NCBI RefSeq assembly: GCF_963576615.1
Contig: NC_088717.1
Coordinates: 36,471,802 to 36,535,801, forward strand
Length of the DNA stretch: 64,000 nt
From: Watersipora subatra
Taxonomy: Eukaryota > Bryozoa > Gymnolaemata > Cheilostomatida > Watersiporidae
Direction: 5' to 3'
Below the pieces are notes generated by a model that saw nothing but the letters and a program-made list of their open reading frames with translations, did no database searches and was not told the origin of the DNA. Below, one piece after another: positions 12,901 to 23,800 of the stretch. A program made the translations under genes and the position numbers. Position 1 is the stretch's first letter. Each line of letters begins with the position of its first letter.

Positions 12901-13679
12901 CTAATACCAACCTCTATTTTTTGATTTTCTTGAAGCTTTGGAACTGGCTAGTGACGGTTTCTCTGTGAGAGCATACTTGCAGTCGATGACGAGGAGCATG
13001 GCTTTGACACTGATTATGGCGACCAGCACCAGAACCACTACACCTTCTAGCACACCAGCCTAAAGGAACATAAAACATGGTCAGCGGTATCTCCAAAGGG
13101 GTTGTCAACAAGAATTTGGAGGTTATGTTAGTAGAATGCCATCGACTTGTAAACGATACATCAAGACCTCTTCAAAGTGGGAAATATGGATAAGCCCTAG
13201 GATCTCTACAGCGACTATACATAACATACCATCATAAGTACTAGTACAGTTTCTCTATATATAAATAAAATTCTATTGTAAGACTGGTCAACATCATGAA
13301 GGTTTTTATTTTGATGAAGGCTTGTTTTATTGCTATGTCAACTAATAATATGACCCGACATCTCAGCGAAGAGCTTCTAACAAGCAAGTCACTCTCAGGT
13401 ACGAGTTCTCCAAAGTTCTGTTAAGGTCTCAAAAGCGAGCCTTCAGGTGAACTGAATACCTAAGCAGACATGACATCCAGTATGTTTCTATGCAAAGTAT
13501 GAAACCAACAATATAAATACATGGAAGTCCAATAAACAAAAGTGAAAAGACACACAGACCTCTTTAAAAGCATAGGGTAAGCCAAGAACACCTGACCCGA
13601 TGAAGGAGATAAATATGTTAGCCGCAATCTTCGTAGGACTCTTAGTTCCATCTCCCGCGGGGGCGACTCCTCCCGCCAT
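719..13679 (-). CDS. AVT3/SLC36-type proton-coupled amino acid transporter, 10 exons, C-terminus not found
   Basis: Membrane transporter of the amino acid/auxin permease superfamily, by homology moving neutral amino acids with protons across vacuolar, lysosomal or plasma membrane. Exons on the minus strand: 13560-13679, 12912-13059, 11965-12026, 7787-7889, 7032-7095, 6073-6234, 5544-5616, 1926-1990, 1263-1329, 719-919. They sum to 1065 nt (355 codons) and every splice phase matches its neighbour. Visible signatures are NIFISFIGSGVLGLPYAFKE (TM1, the family hallmark), SYGDVGFHAFGNFGQLLVEW, GFCCAYLLF, LPFFLCVAIYCYE joined to GAGMILSLEAS, LYATFGACGYL, and FFTYPIMMFPVSSIIDRK. The start is the only Met in frame before TM1, so the N-terminus is short. 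The last one or two membrane helices are missing. It is divergent from, and about 4 kb away from, MARS2. The subfamily name is inferred; the transporter call is firm. Substrate cannot be read from sequence. Confidence 0.9.
1055..1091. repeat. Perfect 17-bp stem hairpin in transporter intron 9
   Basis: Arms 1055-1071 and 1075-1091 are exact reverse complements around a 3-nt TCT loop. No target duplication was recognised. It may be a tiny palindromic repeat or a structured intronic RNA. Confidence 0.7.
1263..1329 (-). CDS. Transporter exon 9
   Basis: 67 nt, entering in phase 2 and leaving in phase 0. It encodes YFLTVIALVTLLYATFGACG, matching the conserved LYxxFGxxGY helix of this family. The acceptor is TTGTAG and the donor GTGAGT. 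Confidence 0.88.
1926..1990 (-). CDS. Transporter exon 8
   Basis: 65 nt, phase 0 in and phase 2 out. It encodes GAGMILSLEASLHKDIRNKF. The GxGMxLxLE motif directly follows the CYE end of exon 7, as in all AVT3-like proteins. The acceptor is CTTGCAG. Confidence 0.9.
1991..3657. other. Transporter intron sequence, no feature recognised
   Basis: AT-rich intron between exons 8 and 7. No conserved coding segment, RNA gene or clear repeat was seen. Confidence 0.4.
3658..3770. mobile_element. Short TACCGTAAAAC-family MITE
   Basis: A 113-bp segment begins TACCGTAAAACATCTAATC and ends with the inverse of AAACCTCTAATTTAATGCC. Its inner motif GGTGGCATTCAAATAGAGG is the inverse of the CACCTCTATTTGA repeats in the larger element at 39072-40520. 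It looks like a miniature member of that family. No target duplication is clear. Confidence 0.55.
4669..5467 (+). mobile_element. Pogo/Tigger-type DNA transposon, internally deleted
   Basis: Terminal inverted repeats start CAGTGGAACCTTGGTTG on the left and, read inward from the right, CAGTGGAACCTCGGTTC. The element is flanked by TA on both sides (4667-4668 and 5468-5469), the target duplication of the Tc1/mariner/pogo group. At 799 bp it is far shorter than an autonomous copy of about 2-3 kb. It retains the start of a transposase frame (next entry). Confidence 0.88.
4679..5074 (+). pseudogene. Pogo/Tigger transposase N-terminal remnant (CENP-B/psq helix-turn-helix)
   Basis: The open frame contains KRKGVRKYIEFKKELIAKYE followed by a GVRISVLAEFGM...STISTIKK pattern. 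This is the layout of the CENP-B N-terminal/psq DNA-binding helix-turn-helix of Tigger transposases (lysine-arginine start, helix, SxSTI recognition helix). The DDE catalytic domain is absent, and the frame closes soon after the helix-turn-helix. It sits wholly inside the TA-flanked element, so it is transposon debris and not a host gene. Confidence 0.75.
5544..5616 (-). CDS. Transporter exon 7
   Basis: 73 nt, completing the split Ala codon of exon 6 (GC|A). It encodes NIPLKEWSWEGLPFFLCVAI then YCYE and ends at donor GTTAGT. PFFxxVAIYCYE is the conserved helix before the GAGM motif. Confidence 0.9.
6073..6234 (-). CDS. Transporter exon 6
   Basis: 162 nt after acceptor TTTCAG, ending AAAGC|GTGAGT. 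It encodes NYWLLALIPLEFCLCLIGNL, then LKRLAFTSLFAQISNLMAFG and a VVFWFD helix end. The region matches the family's two mid-protein helices. Confidence 0.88.
6331..6799. mobile_element. Decayed pogo-like MITE
   Basis: The left end reads GCGGAACCTCAGTGCTCAACC. The right end read inward gives CGTCGAACCTGGGTGATC, and GTGCTCAAC/GTTGAGCAC pairs occur near both ends. The layout resembles a Tigger MITE with diverged ends. The TA flanks are plausible but not decisive. Confidence 0.45.
7032..7095 (-). CDS. Transporter exon 5
   Basis: 64 nt after acceptor GTTGTAG, ending CATCA|GTAAGT. It encodes GFCCAYLLFISTNLSNYIQV, the helix after the SQTG turn. Phase 1 in and phase 2 out agree with neighbouring exons. 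Confidence 0.9.
7787..7889 (-). CDS. Transporter exon 4
   Basis: 103 nt after acceptor ATTTTAG. It encodes ALWGSDLSYGDVGFHAFG, then NFGQLLVEWAIILSQT. The SYGDVGxxAxGxxGQ loop is diagnostic of this transporter family. Confidence 0.92.
8099..8404. repeat. 38-bp minisatellite, 8 copies
   Basis: Eight near-identical tandem units of 38 bp built on CGTAGATTTACCAGAAGTTG plus GTTGTAAGGAAAGG. They differ only at a few bases after GGT (ACA, GCA, GCG). The array lies in transporter intron 3. Confidence 0.95.
8405..9571. other. Intron sequence with one dispersed repeat copy and a TA run
   Basis: 8846-8938 matches 11808-11905 in direct orientation (shared core CAGTGTTAGGAACATGCA and GACACCGG). A (TA)n run at about 9552-9571 abuts the pogo-like element. 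Nothing else was recognised. Confidence 0.6.
9894..10013. mobile_element. 120-bp near-palindromic MITE with 8-bp target duplication
   Basis: Arms of about 55 bp starting CACGGGCTA pair end to end with about five mismatches around a loop of roughly 10 nt. The identical 8-mer ATGAATAG lies at 9886-9893 and 10014-10021. An 8-bp duplication fits hAT or P type mobilisation. It is nested inside the pogo-like element, so it inserted later. A transcript would fold like a microRNA precursor. Confidence 0.92.
10024..10059. repeat. 15-bp stem hairpin
   Basis: Arms 10024-10038 and 10045-10059 (core CCGACGTTGATTC) are exact reverse complements with a 6-nt loop. It lies just right of the palindromic MITE. 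Confidence 0.75.
10695..11964. other. Transporter intron 3 sequence
   Basis: Only the second copy of the dispersed ~95-bp repeat (11808-11905) was recognised. Confidence 0.4.
11965..12026 (-). CDS. Transporter exon 3 (short acidic linker)
   Basis: 62 nt after acceptor TTTTTTCAG, ending CCTAAG|GTAACT. It encodes ELEDLIDGLQAADDEEIIPK. It enters in phase 1 and leaves in phase 0, exactly what joining exons 2 and 4 requires. The call rests on phase and position, because the linker is not conserved. Confidence 0.75.
12912..13059 (-). CDS. Transporter exon 2
   Basis: 148 nt after acceptor CCTTTAG. It encodes AGVLEGVVVLVLVAIISVKA then MLLVIDCKYAL, the second membrane helix, and ends in a basic/serine linker. 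The donor is taken as GAG|GTTGGT because that phase fits exon 3. Confidence 0.9.
13560..13679 (-). CDS. Transporter exon 1 with start codon
   Basis: 40 codons from ATG (complement of 13677-13679). After a 14-residue leader comes SPTKIAANIFISFIGSGVLG then LPYAFKE, ending at donor GTCTGT. The short leader argues against a cleaved signal peptide. Confidence 0.9.
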
Positions 13680-16600
13680 ACCACAAAAGCTACTCCACCT
13701 TCAGATCTCGAGTGAAAACCTTTCAACAACACAAATTAGACATCAACAGAACTTGATCAAACTAAAATAACAGAAGCCACGTGCCTCTGTCATGCAGGAG
13801 AATCTAAGCAGGCTTGCTAATATATTTGCAAGGAAACAATTATTTTACAAGATTATACAATACACGCTCCTAAAACAAACCCCAGTTTATGTAAATTTTT
13901 TTAACTGAAAAATGTTATGTCTCTGTACAAACAAAAGCAAGTTTTTGTTCGTACAGAGAACAAAAACTTCATCAAAATACAGTTTCGTTCACAGAACCGA
14001 GGTTCCACTGCACAAATAAGACCAACAAAAGCATGTCTCTTTAACCTACCTGTGTGAGTTTAATCAACTTTGTCTTAGACTGCTGCTTAGTATTCTTCTA
14101 AACCATAAATAACAAGTGATTATATTTGATAAATTTTTAATAGGTATTTCAAGGGACAAAACTAGGACCCAATTAGAGACTGCTAGAACTAACTTGCGGC
14201 CGCTTTTAATTGGCTGCATATCACACGCTTTTAATTGGCTGCATATCACACTCGCTATGGAATACCAGGCCTGGGTAAGATCATTTTAAAAACTAAAAAT
14301 TGATAGATATAAAAACTATATTTGTATTTAGTAGCACATGAGTACTGTATTAATAGCTGTAAAAAGTATACAGGCAGCACCTATACCGTACACCTCATCG
14401 GAAAAATAAGACAGAAGCAAATCTGCCTTTGGCCTGAGTTTTGAGCAAATTGCACAGAAGTTGTTATTTTCTGTTTGCAATCATGCATTTTCCCTTTAAT
14501 TACTTCCTTACAGACTATTTCATGGGTTTAAACTAAAAACCAGCTGTGCGCGAAAATCACCATTGTTTGCCTATTGGAATTAAATCAAACATGGACAAAG
14601 TAATTTGTCAGCAATCTATTTTCACAAATAACAATTTAATTAACTATTATGGTTTTTAGCAAGTCTTTAAGGCAATTCACGACTGAAGGTGTAGAAACTG
14701 TTGGAATTTTTGCACGAGCTGGAAAAAGCGAGTAGAAAAATATCCCTTACATCACCTTAAAATGTGGTTATGGTTTGATGGTGGTAGTGACTTGAAGAAA
14801 ATAATCTGTTTAACTAGGAAAATTTAATCACCTTAATATTAGCATGTTGAATAAATATATCAAATTTACATAAGCTGTTAAGGAAGTCGCTCATAAAAAC
14901 AAAAGAATATCAGAGCATCCAGAATCCGATGACTTGGCAACTGATCATTCCGGTCCAGTCAATTGATGAGATAACTCCCAAAAACAGCAGGTGAAATAAG
15001 GTGTGAAATAAGTGATGATAAGACTGCACAAACATTTTAAAAATAAGTTATTAATATTTAAGCCTTTTGTAAAAGAGCTTGTTGCTGAGTAAATGATATT
15101 CACTAATTAAATAATGTTGTGAAGAATGTTAAGATGATATGATAATAAATTGACAGAAAGTAGGGTTATGAATTATACAATCAGAGTTGGATTTGAATTC
15201 TTTCGATGATAAATGAATTGATAACTATTATTTAAAGCTATTATGGCTATAATTAGGCATGAGTGAAATGTGTGCATAATAAATTAAATTTCTCTTTGCT
15301 TGTGTGAGGAAAACTGATTTTAAAGTGTAAACCAAAAATGGATCCAGTAACTCTGTTTTGCAAATTTCTGAGGCCACCTTTATATGGTGATTTCATCATT
15401 GGAATAGTTAACTTCTAAATAATCAAGTTACACTTAAGTTTAACAAGTAAATTATATATTCAAAGAACAAAATACAAGTATACTATAGGACTGTTTACAA
15501 CAGCAATCTATACTTCAATGCTATATGATCCCAAACAGAACTCTTCTGAGGCTAGCATCATGCTGATGGTATAAGTATTTCTGTTGATTACATGCTATGC
15601 ATTTGTGCTCAAAAAACCATTTATTTTTTAGTGTGCTGCAGCTTTCGAATTTACAGTCAACCATCTATCTATGGACTTCACTTCCCCAAACTTCCAAATG
15701 TCTGGACAACACTCAGATTCTGAAAAATTATCTGATGCGGGCTTGTCTCTCCAAAGAATGACAACTATGAACCATATGTGGTTCTCGCGGCAGACGACGC
15801 AAGCGGCGCACGAGTCTCCCGGTAGAATGTAGTACTGTAATTTTTGTTTGTTATTATTACTACTGTTAATATTGCACCTTGTCACTATACAGGACCTTAT
15901 TGCGGGTATAACAAAAAATACCGTATATGCATGCTGTACTAAATTGTAGCCTATGAGTACATGTGCGAGACTGTTGAATGTACTGCACTTACATGTAGTT
16001 TTCAAAGTCCGGACTTTTTCAGTGTCAAAACATGGCCCAGTATGTATTAGTCCAAACAAATGAGGGCTGTCCGTGCATGATTAAACATTAAAACAGCAAA
16101 CTTCCAATAATAAAAAAATCATTGGTCTCAAATTTGCACGACTTTCTTGCCTATGAATGTTGTAAACCAGTAGACTATTATAATTGCACATGTAGAGTTC
16201 TAAGTCAACTCTGACAACAAGTGAATCATCGCATCCATCCTGAAAAAGTATCCTTTGAAATCCCAAATACCTTGTCTATCTATGGTATAAACAATTTTGC
16301 AATGTATTACAGCAGTACTTCGTTTCAGTCTATATAGCAACCAGCTGTTGTCTATAACTTATGATGGCTGAACAAATCTCCATTTTGCATCATCCACATT
16401 GTTAGTTACGCTACCCTTTCAATTTGAAACATCTATTCGCTTTCCCTTTTTGCCATGTCTCCAGCATCTCACATCATACAAAGTAATTTCAAATATCCAA
16501 ACCTAGTTAATGTTTTTACACGACAATGATGGAAATTGACTCGCACGGATTGCTGGATAAGGACCCAGGCTTGACAGGCTAAAGTGGAATGAAAATTGAA

Positions 16601-17696
16601 GATGTTAACAGTACCTGCTATTAAAATAATTGAACCAAAACTTATTAAAATTTAGCAAAAACCTTTTGAATTATTGAGGGCTCAAAATACTAGTTAATGT
16701 ACCTGATTTAAAACCATGCATTAATTTGGGTACAGTAAGCATTGGCTCAACAATTAACCTAGTTGCTGCTATTAAAAAAGGTCGCAAGATAAAAAATGAC
16801 CCATCACACTAGTGTAGTTCTTGGTAAATTGGTTCAGCACAATTCTTTGTCATTATTTCAAAAAAACGTTTGGCTCAATTTTATACAAAAGTAAAACCAG
16901 AAGGTCTAAAATTAAATGAATACAATCAGTTTGTCTTATATATAAACAATTAACATGTTTAGAAAAAATGCAGAACACGTTCATAATTATTTATTTCTGA
17001 GTAACATTAAACAGTCTTCATTCGAGCAATAACTTCAAATGTCGCGACTGATAAATCTATACAAGCTACAAAGTTAGGCTACAAAGCGGCTAGATTTAGT
17101 CATATCATTGCCTTTACAGTACAAGCATAAGCATTCAGACGTTCGTGTAAGAGCTTTTCACAACGTTGAAATTTGTTGTTATTTGTTGACAGTAAGGCAA
17201 CATACTAAACATCCCTAACAAACATACCATCACCAGAAACCGCCAATTAGTAGCTGTGAGTGAGATTAGGCAATTTATGGCAGAACCTTTTCAAGTAATA
17301 GTAAGTTAGTGTAATGTTCCAGTTCAAAACTTCTGAGCAAAAGGATTACATATCTGAAATCTTACCTATAGATTGCGACCAAAATATCAAAAACGGAAAA
17401 TCGTGTACAGAACCAGCTGTCTGACTTTCAACTAATCCTCCTATCCGGGGCGGGCTCATGTTGGGGCTACATCCGGTGGGAATTGGGCTAACTGCGGTAG
17501 CTTAATCTTTCATAGAACGATTCGTCTAAAATAGGCTATGACTTTCCCTAATGTACCCGTTTGATTGGCTCGTGAGCTGATATCTACTCTCTGATTGGGT
17601 TTTTACGTCTTGCCGCGTGGTAGCAACGCACAACGCTTGAAGCACCAGCTCCAAGGAACCCAGCAAACAACTAAGTTTCTTTTACTATCAGCGATC
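13680..17696. other. Intergenic region between divergent transporter and MARS2 genes
   Basis: About 4 kb between two starts facing away from each other. It must hold both promoters. A GGGGCGGG box lies near 17449, about 250 bp upstream of the MARS2 start. A fragment at about 13985-14012 ending GAACCGAGGTTCCACTG looks like a lone pogo/Tigger right end. A 24-25 bp direct duplication built on CTTTTAATTGGCTGCATATC lies at about 14202-14251. No gene was recognised. Confidence 0.5.
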
Positions 17697-17856
17697 ATGG
17701 CCGCGACTATTCTAACGTTATGTCCACGCTGTTGTACAATCTTAGCTAGAAAGCCTGGCATTAACGCTTTTCTATTAACACAATTGTCTACCGATTTTAA
17801 GCATAATAAACAATCTCCCTATATTATTACTACGCCGATCTTCTATGTGAATGCAG
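17697..17856 (+). CDS. MARS2: MARS2 exon 1 with start codon and mitochondrial leader
   Basis: ATG at 17697 opens [20 protein letters not shown], a likely mitochondrial targeting sequence. The exon ends [12 protein letters not shown], the conserved first strand of the catalytic fold, with donor GCAG|GTAAAC. The frame is open further upstream but has no ATG there. Confidence 0.93.
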
Positions 17857-20800
17857 GTAAACGTGAACTTCAGTTTTAATAATATGTTACATGAAGACTC
17901 ACCCTGGATTAACTAGGAAGTCTTCGATCATTTAAAAAACTAAAGTCTAAGGAGACTAGTTTGATTAACAGCTTTTAATTAAGTTTTTGGTTTTATGGAT
18001 TGCAGCTTGTTGCTGTATCCCGTCACGTTGTGGGTTTGTTGTCAGTCCTTTAGTTTTCAGAGTTTAGCTATTAACCATTAAAAGCTCTTTGCGTGACAAT
18101 CTTTGGCAAGAACTTATCACAAATCGTTGTGTTATGTGTGATTGAAATAAAAGTAACTTTCAAGTGATAATAACACATAATAATAACACGATAATAACAG
18201 GGAAATGGCGAAACTTTCTAATCTGTCTCTTCACTTCTCAAAATTCCTATCAAACCTTGGACGAATCTGCTTCAGAGAGCCACTGGAATAGAACTCTTCA
18301 CTTTCCAAGTACTTCTGTGTGCTAACAGTTTATTAGCTAGGCATATCCTGGGTGTATTATACCGGTCATTGGTGTTGTATGACTCTGAGTCAGTTAATTA
18401 TATTAAACACGTGGGCTGAAAATTTGTGATTGGGGTACACACACACAATTTTAGTATAAGCTCTGTGCCAAATCACAAATCTTACTGAGCTATTTCATTC
18501 AATGGTAACTCATCACAATAATAATGACAGGTGGCCGAAAAGGCAAGAAAGTAAATCCATGTGTCTCTTGTAATGCAGCAGTTCTTGATGAATCTAAGAG
18601 TGTGCCTTGTGATTTCTATGGCGGGTACACTCACCTAGGCTGCGATGACAAGCTGAATGATGACCTATACAGTGCCATTGAGATGAACCCTGAAAACTCC
18701 CTTGTGTACCTCTGCACAGGCTGCAAAGCAATGCTTATCCCCCCTAACACCGCAGAGGTCTGGAGTGGCATTACTCTAAAACTTGCCAATGCTGTTGACG
18801 AGTCAATGTCAGTGAAACACGAGTCTCTTGCTAACAAAATCATGAACAAACTTTCAGAAAAGATAGAGGAGCTAGAAAAAAACAATCAGGATACGTTTTC
18901 GATAACAAAAGCTACTGCAAATTTAGAACAAAACCAAACAAATGTAGCGAAATTCCAAGAATTATTGAGTGCAATGGAGGCCATGTTGAGCCAATACAAC
19001 AAACCCAACACCTTTCTTGGCCCTGTTTCACATCTACCCACGAATAACCCCCAAATCTGGCCAGGCAGTCCCCAGAATGAAAGATCCCCATGGTCTAACA
19101 CTCCCCGGTCAGTTTACCAGTGGCCACCGCCTCACTTAGAGAACACAGCTCCTGAATATATAAACCAAAACAATCTTTCTCCCCAACGCAAACAAGGGCA
19201 CCATAAGCCCATCCAACCCCTATCTGGAAACCCTAGGGAAAATGTTACAGATCCAGGTTACGCCCTCGTTATATACAACTTGGACCGTAACAGCCCGGCC
19301 TATATAAACATAGAACAACTGATGCTAGATTGTAAAATGTACAGAAATGAGGTTGTAAATGGAAATTGGCTCTACAGACCTCAAAGAGAACGTAACACTC
19401 TTATGTTTATTACATGCAGCAATCAAGAGAGTAAATGGAGATTTATAAGAGAAATAAACAAACTAAAAAGCATGTGTGACCATGTAAAGGTCTATGCTAG
19501 ACCTTTTCTGACAACTGGCAACTCAAACAAGACCGAAAGCTTGTTAAGAAGCTGGCAGACGTAAGACTGAAATATCAAGAAAGAACCTTTAAAGATGTAG
19601 TTGCGTCAAAAATGAAATTAGGACCCATAAAAGGCTAAAACATCAGCTACAATTTGATGCTATTTTTGTCTTTGTAGACCAACCCTGTCCAGAGATATAT
19701 GCGTTTGAATGAGGCCCTCTTTTAAAAAGCTCACGTTCCAGCGGGTGCCAATTTCGTGACGTCACTAGCTTGTTTTCTGAAACGAAACCACGAGCGATAA
19801 ATATGAGGTCGCTTCGTTAGCCAATCACGATCGCGAAATTTTTATATAGACCGTAATAAATGTTATCACTCGTAAAACGCGTTGTCTGTGATCTCGAAGA
19901 TTCTCATCGCTAGAGAATTCATGCTCATCGTTACTGATTCAACGCGTTTCAACAATTACTAAGTTATACATAGTTTTAAAATGGCTTCAAGTTCGAGCGA
20001 CCGCTACTCAGAGTTATCTGAGCAACGTTTAGTAAAAGATTAGAGTAGACAGCCTATGGCCAAAGCTGACAGGCGTCAGCAGCGTTTTGCTGCAGAAGAA
20101 GACAGAATGGAGGTAAATTAACTTAGAGTCTTCTATACTTTAGTAAATGTAATATTTTTTATAGTCATAAATACATATACTAATTAATAAAATGATAATT
20201 CTTTGCTATCTCCAATCATCGTTTCATAGCTTATCTGCCGTTTTACCTAGCTATAATATTTTTTTCGAATTTTCTTTGGTAAATTAGAGTCATGATTACA
20301 AATTATTTTCACACGTAGGAAGTGGGTAAAATCGATTGATCATTGCTAATCTTTAATTTCCAGAACCAAAGCTTCGAATCGTTGGCTTGGCGTACTTGTG
20401 CCTTTATTAAATGTTTATTCGTTTTTAAAATTACACTCGCAATCTATTTAACTCCCAATTTGGAAGCTGTCAATAGATACGCTTTAGAATGACATATCTA
20501 TGAATGACATATTTATTGCATCTACTTTGTTTACATTTACTTGTTTTACTGATTACAGAATGTTTATGTCGTCCCACCAGCCGAAGAAGCTTTGTCAGTG
20601 TGGAAACTGCTATAAAGGAGAAAGCAAGACTTGAATGCGTGCTGGATGATGTTTTGTTTGAGTTTGTTGCAGTAGATGAATTTGTCTTATTGTATCAGCT
20701 AATACTATGTGAGTGGCCACGACTTGATGAATATTTTTAATAAAAGCTTTATGCCGAGATGAAAATATTTTTGCTTGTAAAAATTATATAATAAAATAAT

Positions 20801-23800
20801 ATTGTTGAAGATAATGCAAAACATGGTTTGCAGAATATTGTAGTGAATCGGATATGGTATATGGGTGTCCGCAGAACTGGAGAATGTGAGTTCAAATCCA
20901 GTTTGCAGCAGACTTCTCATCCTTAAAACTCTATCCCTGTCTATATTCTTTTCAAAGAGGTGGCTTGCTAGTAGTAAGAAACTAGTAAGAAACTAGTACG
21001 TAGGCAATAGGTAATAGGCGACATAATGTGGGCGGGGCTTATGGGAGGCTGTATATCGTTTATATGGGTAGCTGCAGAACTGTGCTGATACAAAGACCGC
21101 GTTCTACATAAAGTGACTAGACAGAATTACCGTAGACCGGTAGAATTGGTAGTCGGTACCCAAATGTTTACACAACATTTGGAGAAAGTGAGTAGAACAA
21201 ACTTTCAATTTTCGTTATTTGAGGCCTTTTAAACATTCATAAAAATGCATCTGTAGCAGGATTTAAAATTTTATTCTAGCCAACACGAGCAAATACAAAA
21301 TAAGATATATGCCAATAGAGCCGCGTAAGACTAGACTTTTATCGCAAATAGCCGATGTGAATACGAGAGATAGAGAGAGGTTGCCAAACGCGTGACATCA
21401 TTTTTGGCGAGGCTGGGCACGTTTTTGTGGCCTGAGCGTTTTTACGGTGATCAGATTTTTTCGGTTTTAATCTTCAAATATCTTGGCAATGCGATCGCGT
21501 AACACAACAAACAACATATCAACTGATAGAGAAAAAAAAATGCTTTCTTTTAAGATCAACTTAAATTTTGACGCAACTACATCTTTAAGATATACAAAGA
21601 GGAGATACACGAGGCCACAGGCAGCGCCTTTGCCTCATTCACCGACGACGCACACTGCAACACAGATTCAGAGCCTACAGCAAACCTGAAACTAGACAAC
21701 CCAATTTCAAACACGACACAACACAACGGCAACCCAAATACAGACCCTATGACCAACCAAAAGCCAGGCAACCAAAGCTCAAACACGAAACAAGATGCAT
21801 CCTAAACAATTAAATTTACGTATTCTCTTTATGAACTGCAACTCTATTACTGGAAAGCTAAATGAAATTAAATGTTATGCCCGAACAAATGACCCTGATC
21901 TCATATCGATAACCGAAACCAAAATTGGGCCAAACTTCGACGATAACGAACTTTTGGGAGACAAATACACCATCTGGCGAAATGATAGAGATACCAATGG
22001 TGGGGGTGTCTTAGTGGCACTAAAGAATGACAGTGAACAAAATCAGCATTTTCAAGTAGTGGACTGTAAATACGGTCCGGGTGAAGCCATCACCTTATTG
22101 CTTCAATTACACCCGAAGGTTAAATTTAATCTGGTCACTTTCTACAGACCCCCAAGTGAATATGCCCTGGATAATTTGGTTGAGATTATAGAATCAAACA
22201 ACAATGAAAACGGTCTCTACATTGGGGACTATAACTTACCGGATATTGACTGGCAGAGTGACCCAGGAAATGGCAAAGTAAAATCAGACTCTTCGCGAAA
22301 AGCCCAACACAAATTTGCTTTGGACTTAATCATAGAGGCCGACCTGAAACAGCTAATTAGTACACCTACGCACAGGCTAGGAAACACCTTAGACCTGGTC
22401 ATGACTAACAAAGCTTTCCTTAATGAAGTCGAAATACAATGCGAGGTCCTGCCTAGGATTTCAGACCATAACATGATTTTAGTCGACCTTAAAACTCAAT
22501 GCGCAGCTAATGCACCCCATAACACTATGCGTGTATTCAAAAACTACAATGAGCCAAATTACTGTGAAATAGAAAATATTTTTTCCTCATTAGCAAGCGA
22601 ATTAGAAACCACAAAGTCACATACTGAATCCCAGTGGACTGACTTTAAAGACGGTGTCGGAAAAGCACTAGATACTATTCCCAGTAAGCTAGCTAAGCCA
22701 AGAGGGCAACCTTGGATAAATAGAAACATAGTTAGACTAATCAGAAAAAAAACATAGACTATATAAAAGAAATGAACGGTTCCCTAGTATAGCTCACCAA
22801 TATGAACTTGACTCACTGTGCAAACAGCTAAAAATCCAGATAAAAACAGCAAAATCATACTTTTTAAATGGCCATCTCACTAAACAGATGGAGGAAGGGA
22901 ATACCAAGCCCTTATACAACTATCTTAACAAACATAGCGGTAGGTCAAACTGCATCACAGGCCTGACTGACACAGAACCACACAAAATACCTGACACACT
23001 TGCCACACACTTTGCCTCAGTCTATGAAGATCAGGCCCTCCCTTACCCTCCTTTTGAAACCTGTAAGATTATCCCGAAAGTGGAGAATATAACCATTGGT
23101 AGGCATGGTGTTGAACTGTTACTAACAAAAATAGATCCTAGAAAAGCCTCAGGTCCTGACAACATCCCCGCAATAGCTCTCAGATATTTTAGCATAAATT
23201 GTCCCTCATTTTTAGACTGCATATGCACTAGTGTTGGGCCGGTATTGGGTTATCCGCTCTTACCGATACCGAGGGATTCTCGGTATTCGAGAAAACCAAT
23301 CATTTTCGGAGACAGTTAGTTATCCGTGGCCGGTTTGATATTATCGGTATTTATCCATGAAAGCCTATCGGTAAATGGTTATACGGATATCCGAATACGC
23401 TTCGTTGACGAACATGCTAAGCTCAGCACGCATTGGCGAACAAATTCAACGAAAATTTCCACGCTTACTGTATCTACTATTATATTACGTTACATTGATA
23501 ATGCCACCAGCCTCGAAGGTTTGGGAGTTCTCCACAGATGGGAGGATGTATAAAGATTTTAACCGGACTAGACTCTAATTGGACTGTGTATAATTATGTG
23601 ATTACATTACCTGATTAAAATATGTGATAGTAAGATTTCTGTAAACTGTTTCAGTATATTTAACAAAGAGAGCCCTTTGCCATTATCTATCTGTTCTCTA
23701 TTATACATAACGTTTGTATCAATAACTATATTTTTTAATAGAATAAACAATAAAAAACATCTATCATGAAACTTATATTCCCATCTTTTTTTTGGCTTGC

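Noticed and set aside
18631..19101. Minus-strand frames over ORF1 of the retrotransposon
   Set aside because: Shadows of the plus-strand zinc-finger ORF1.
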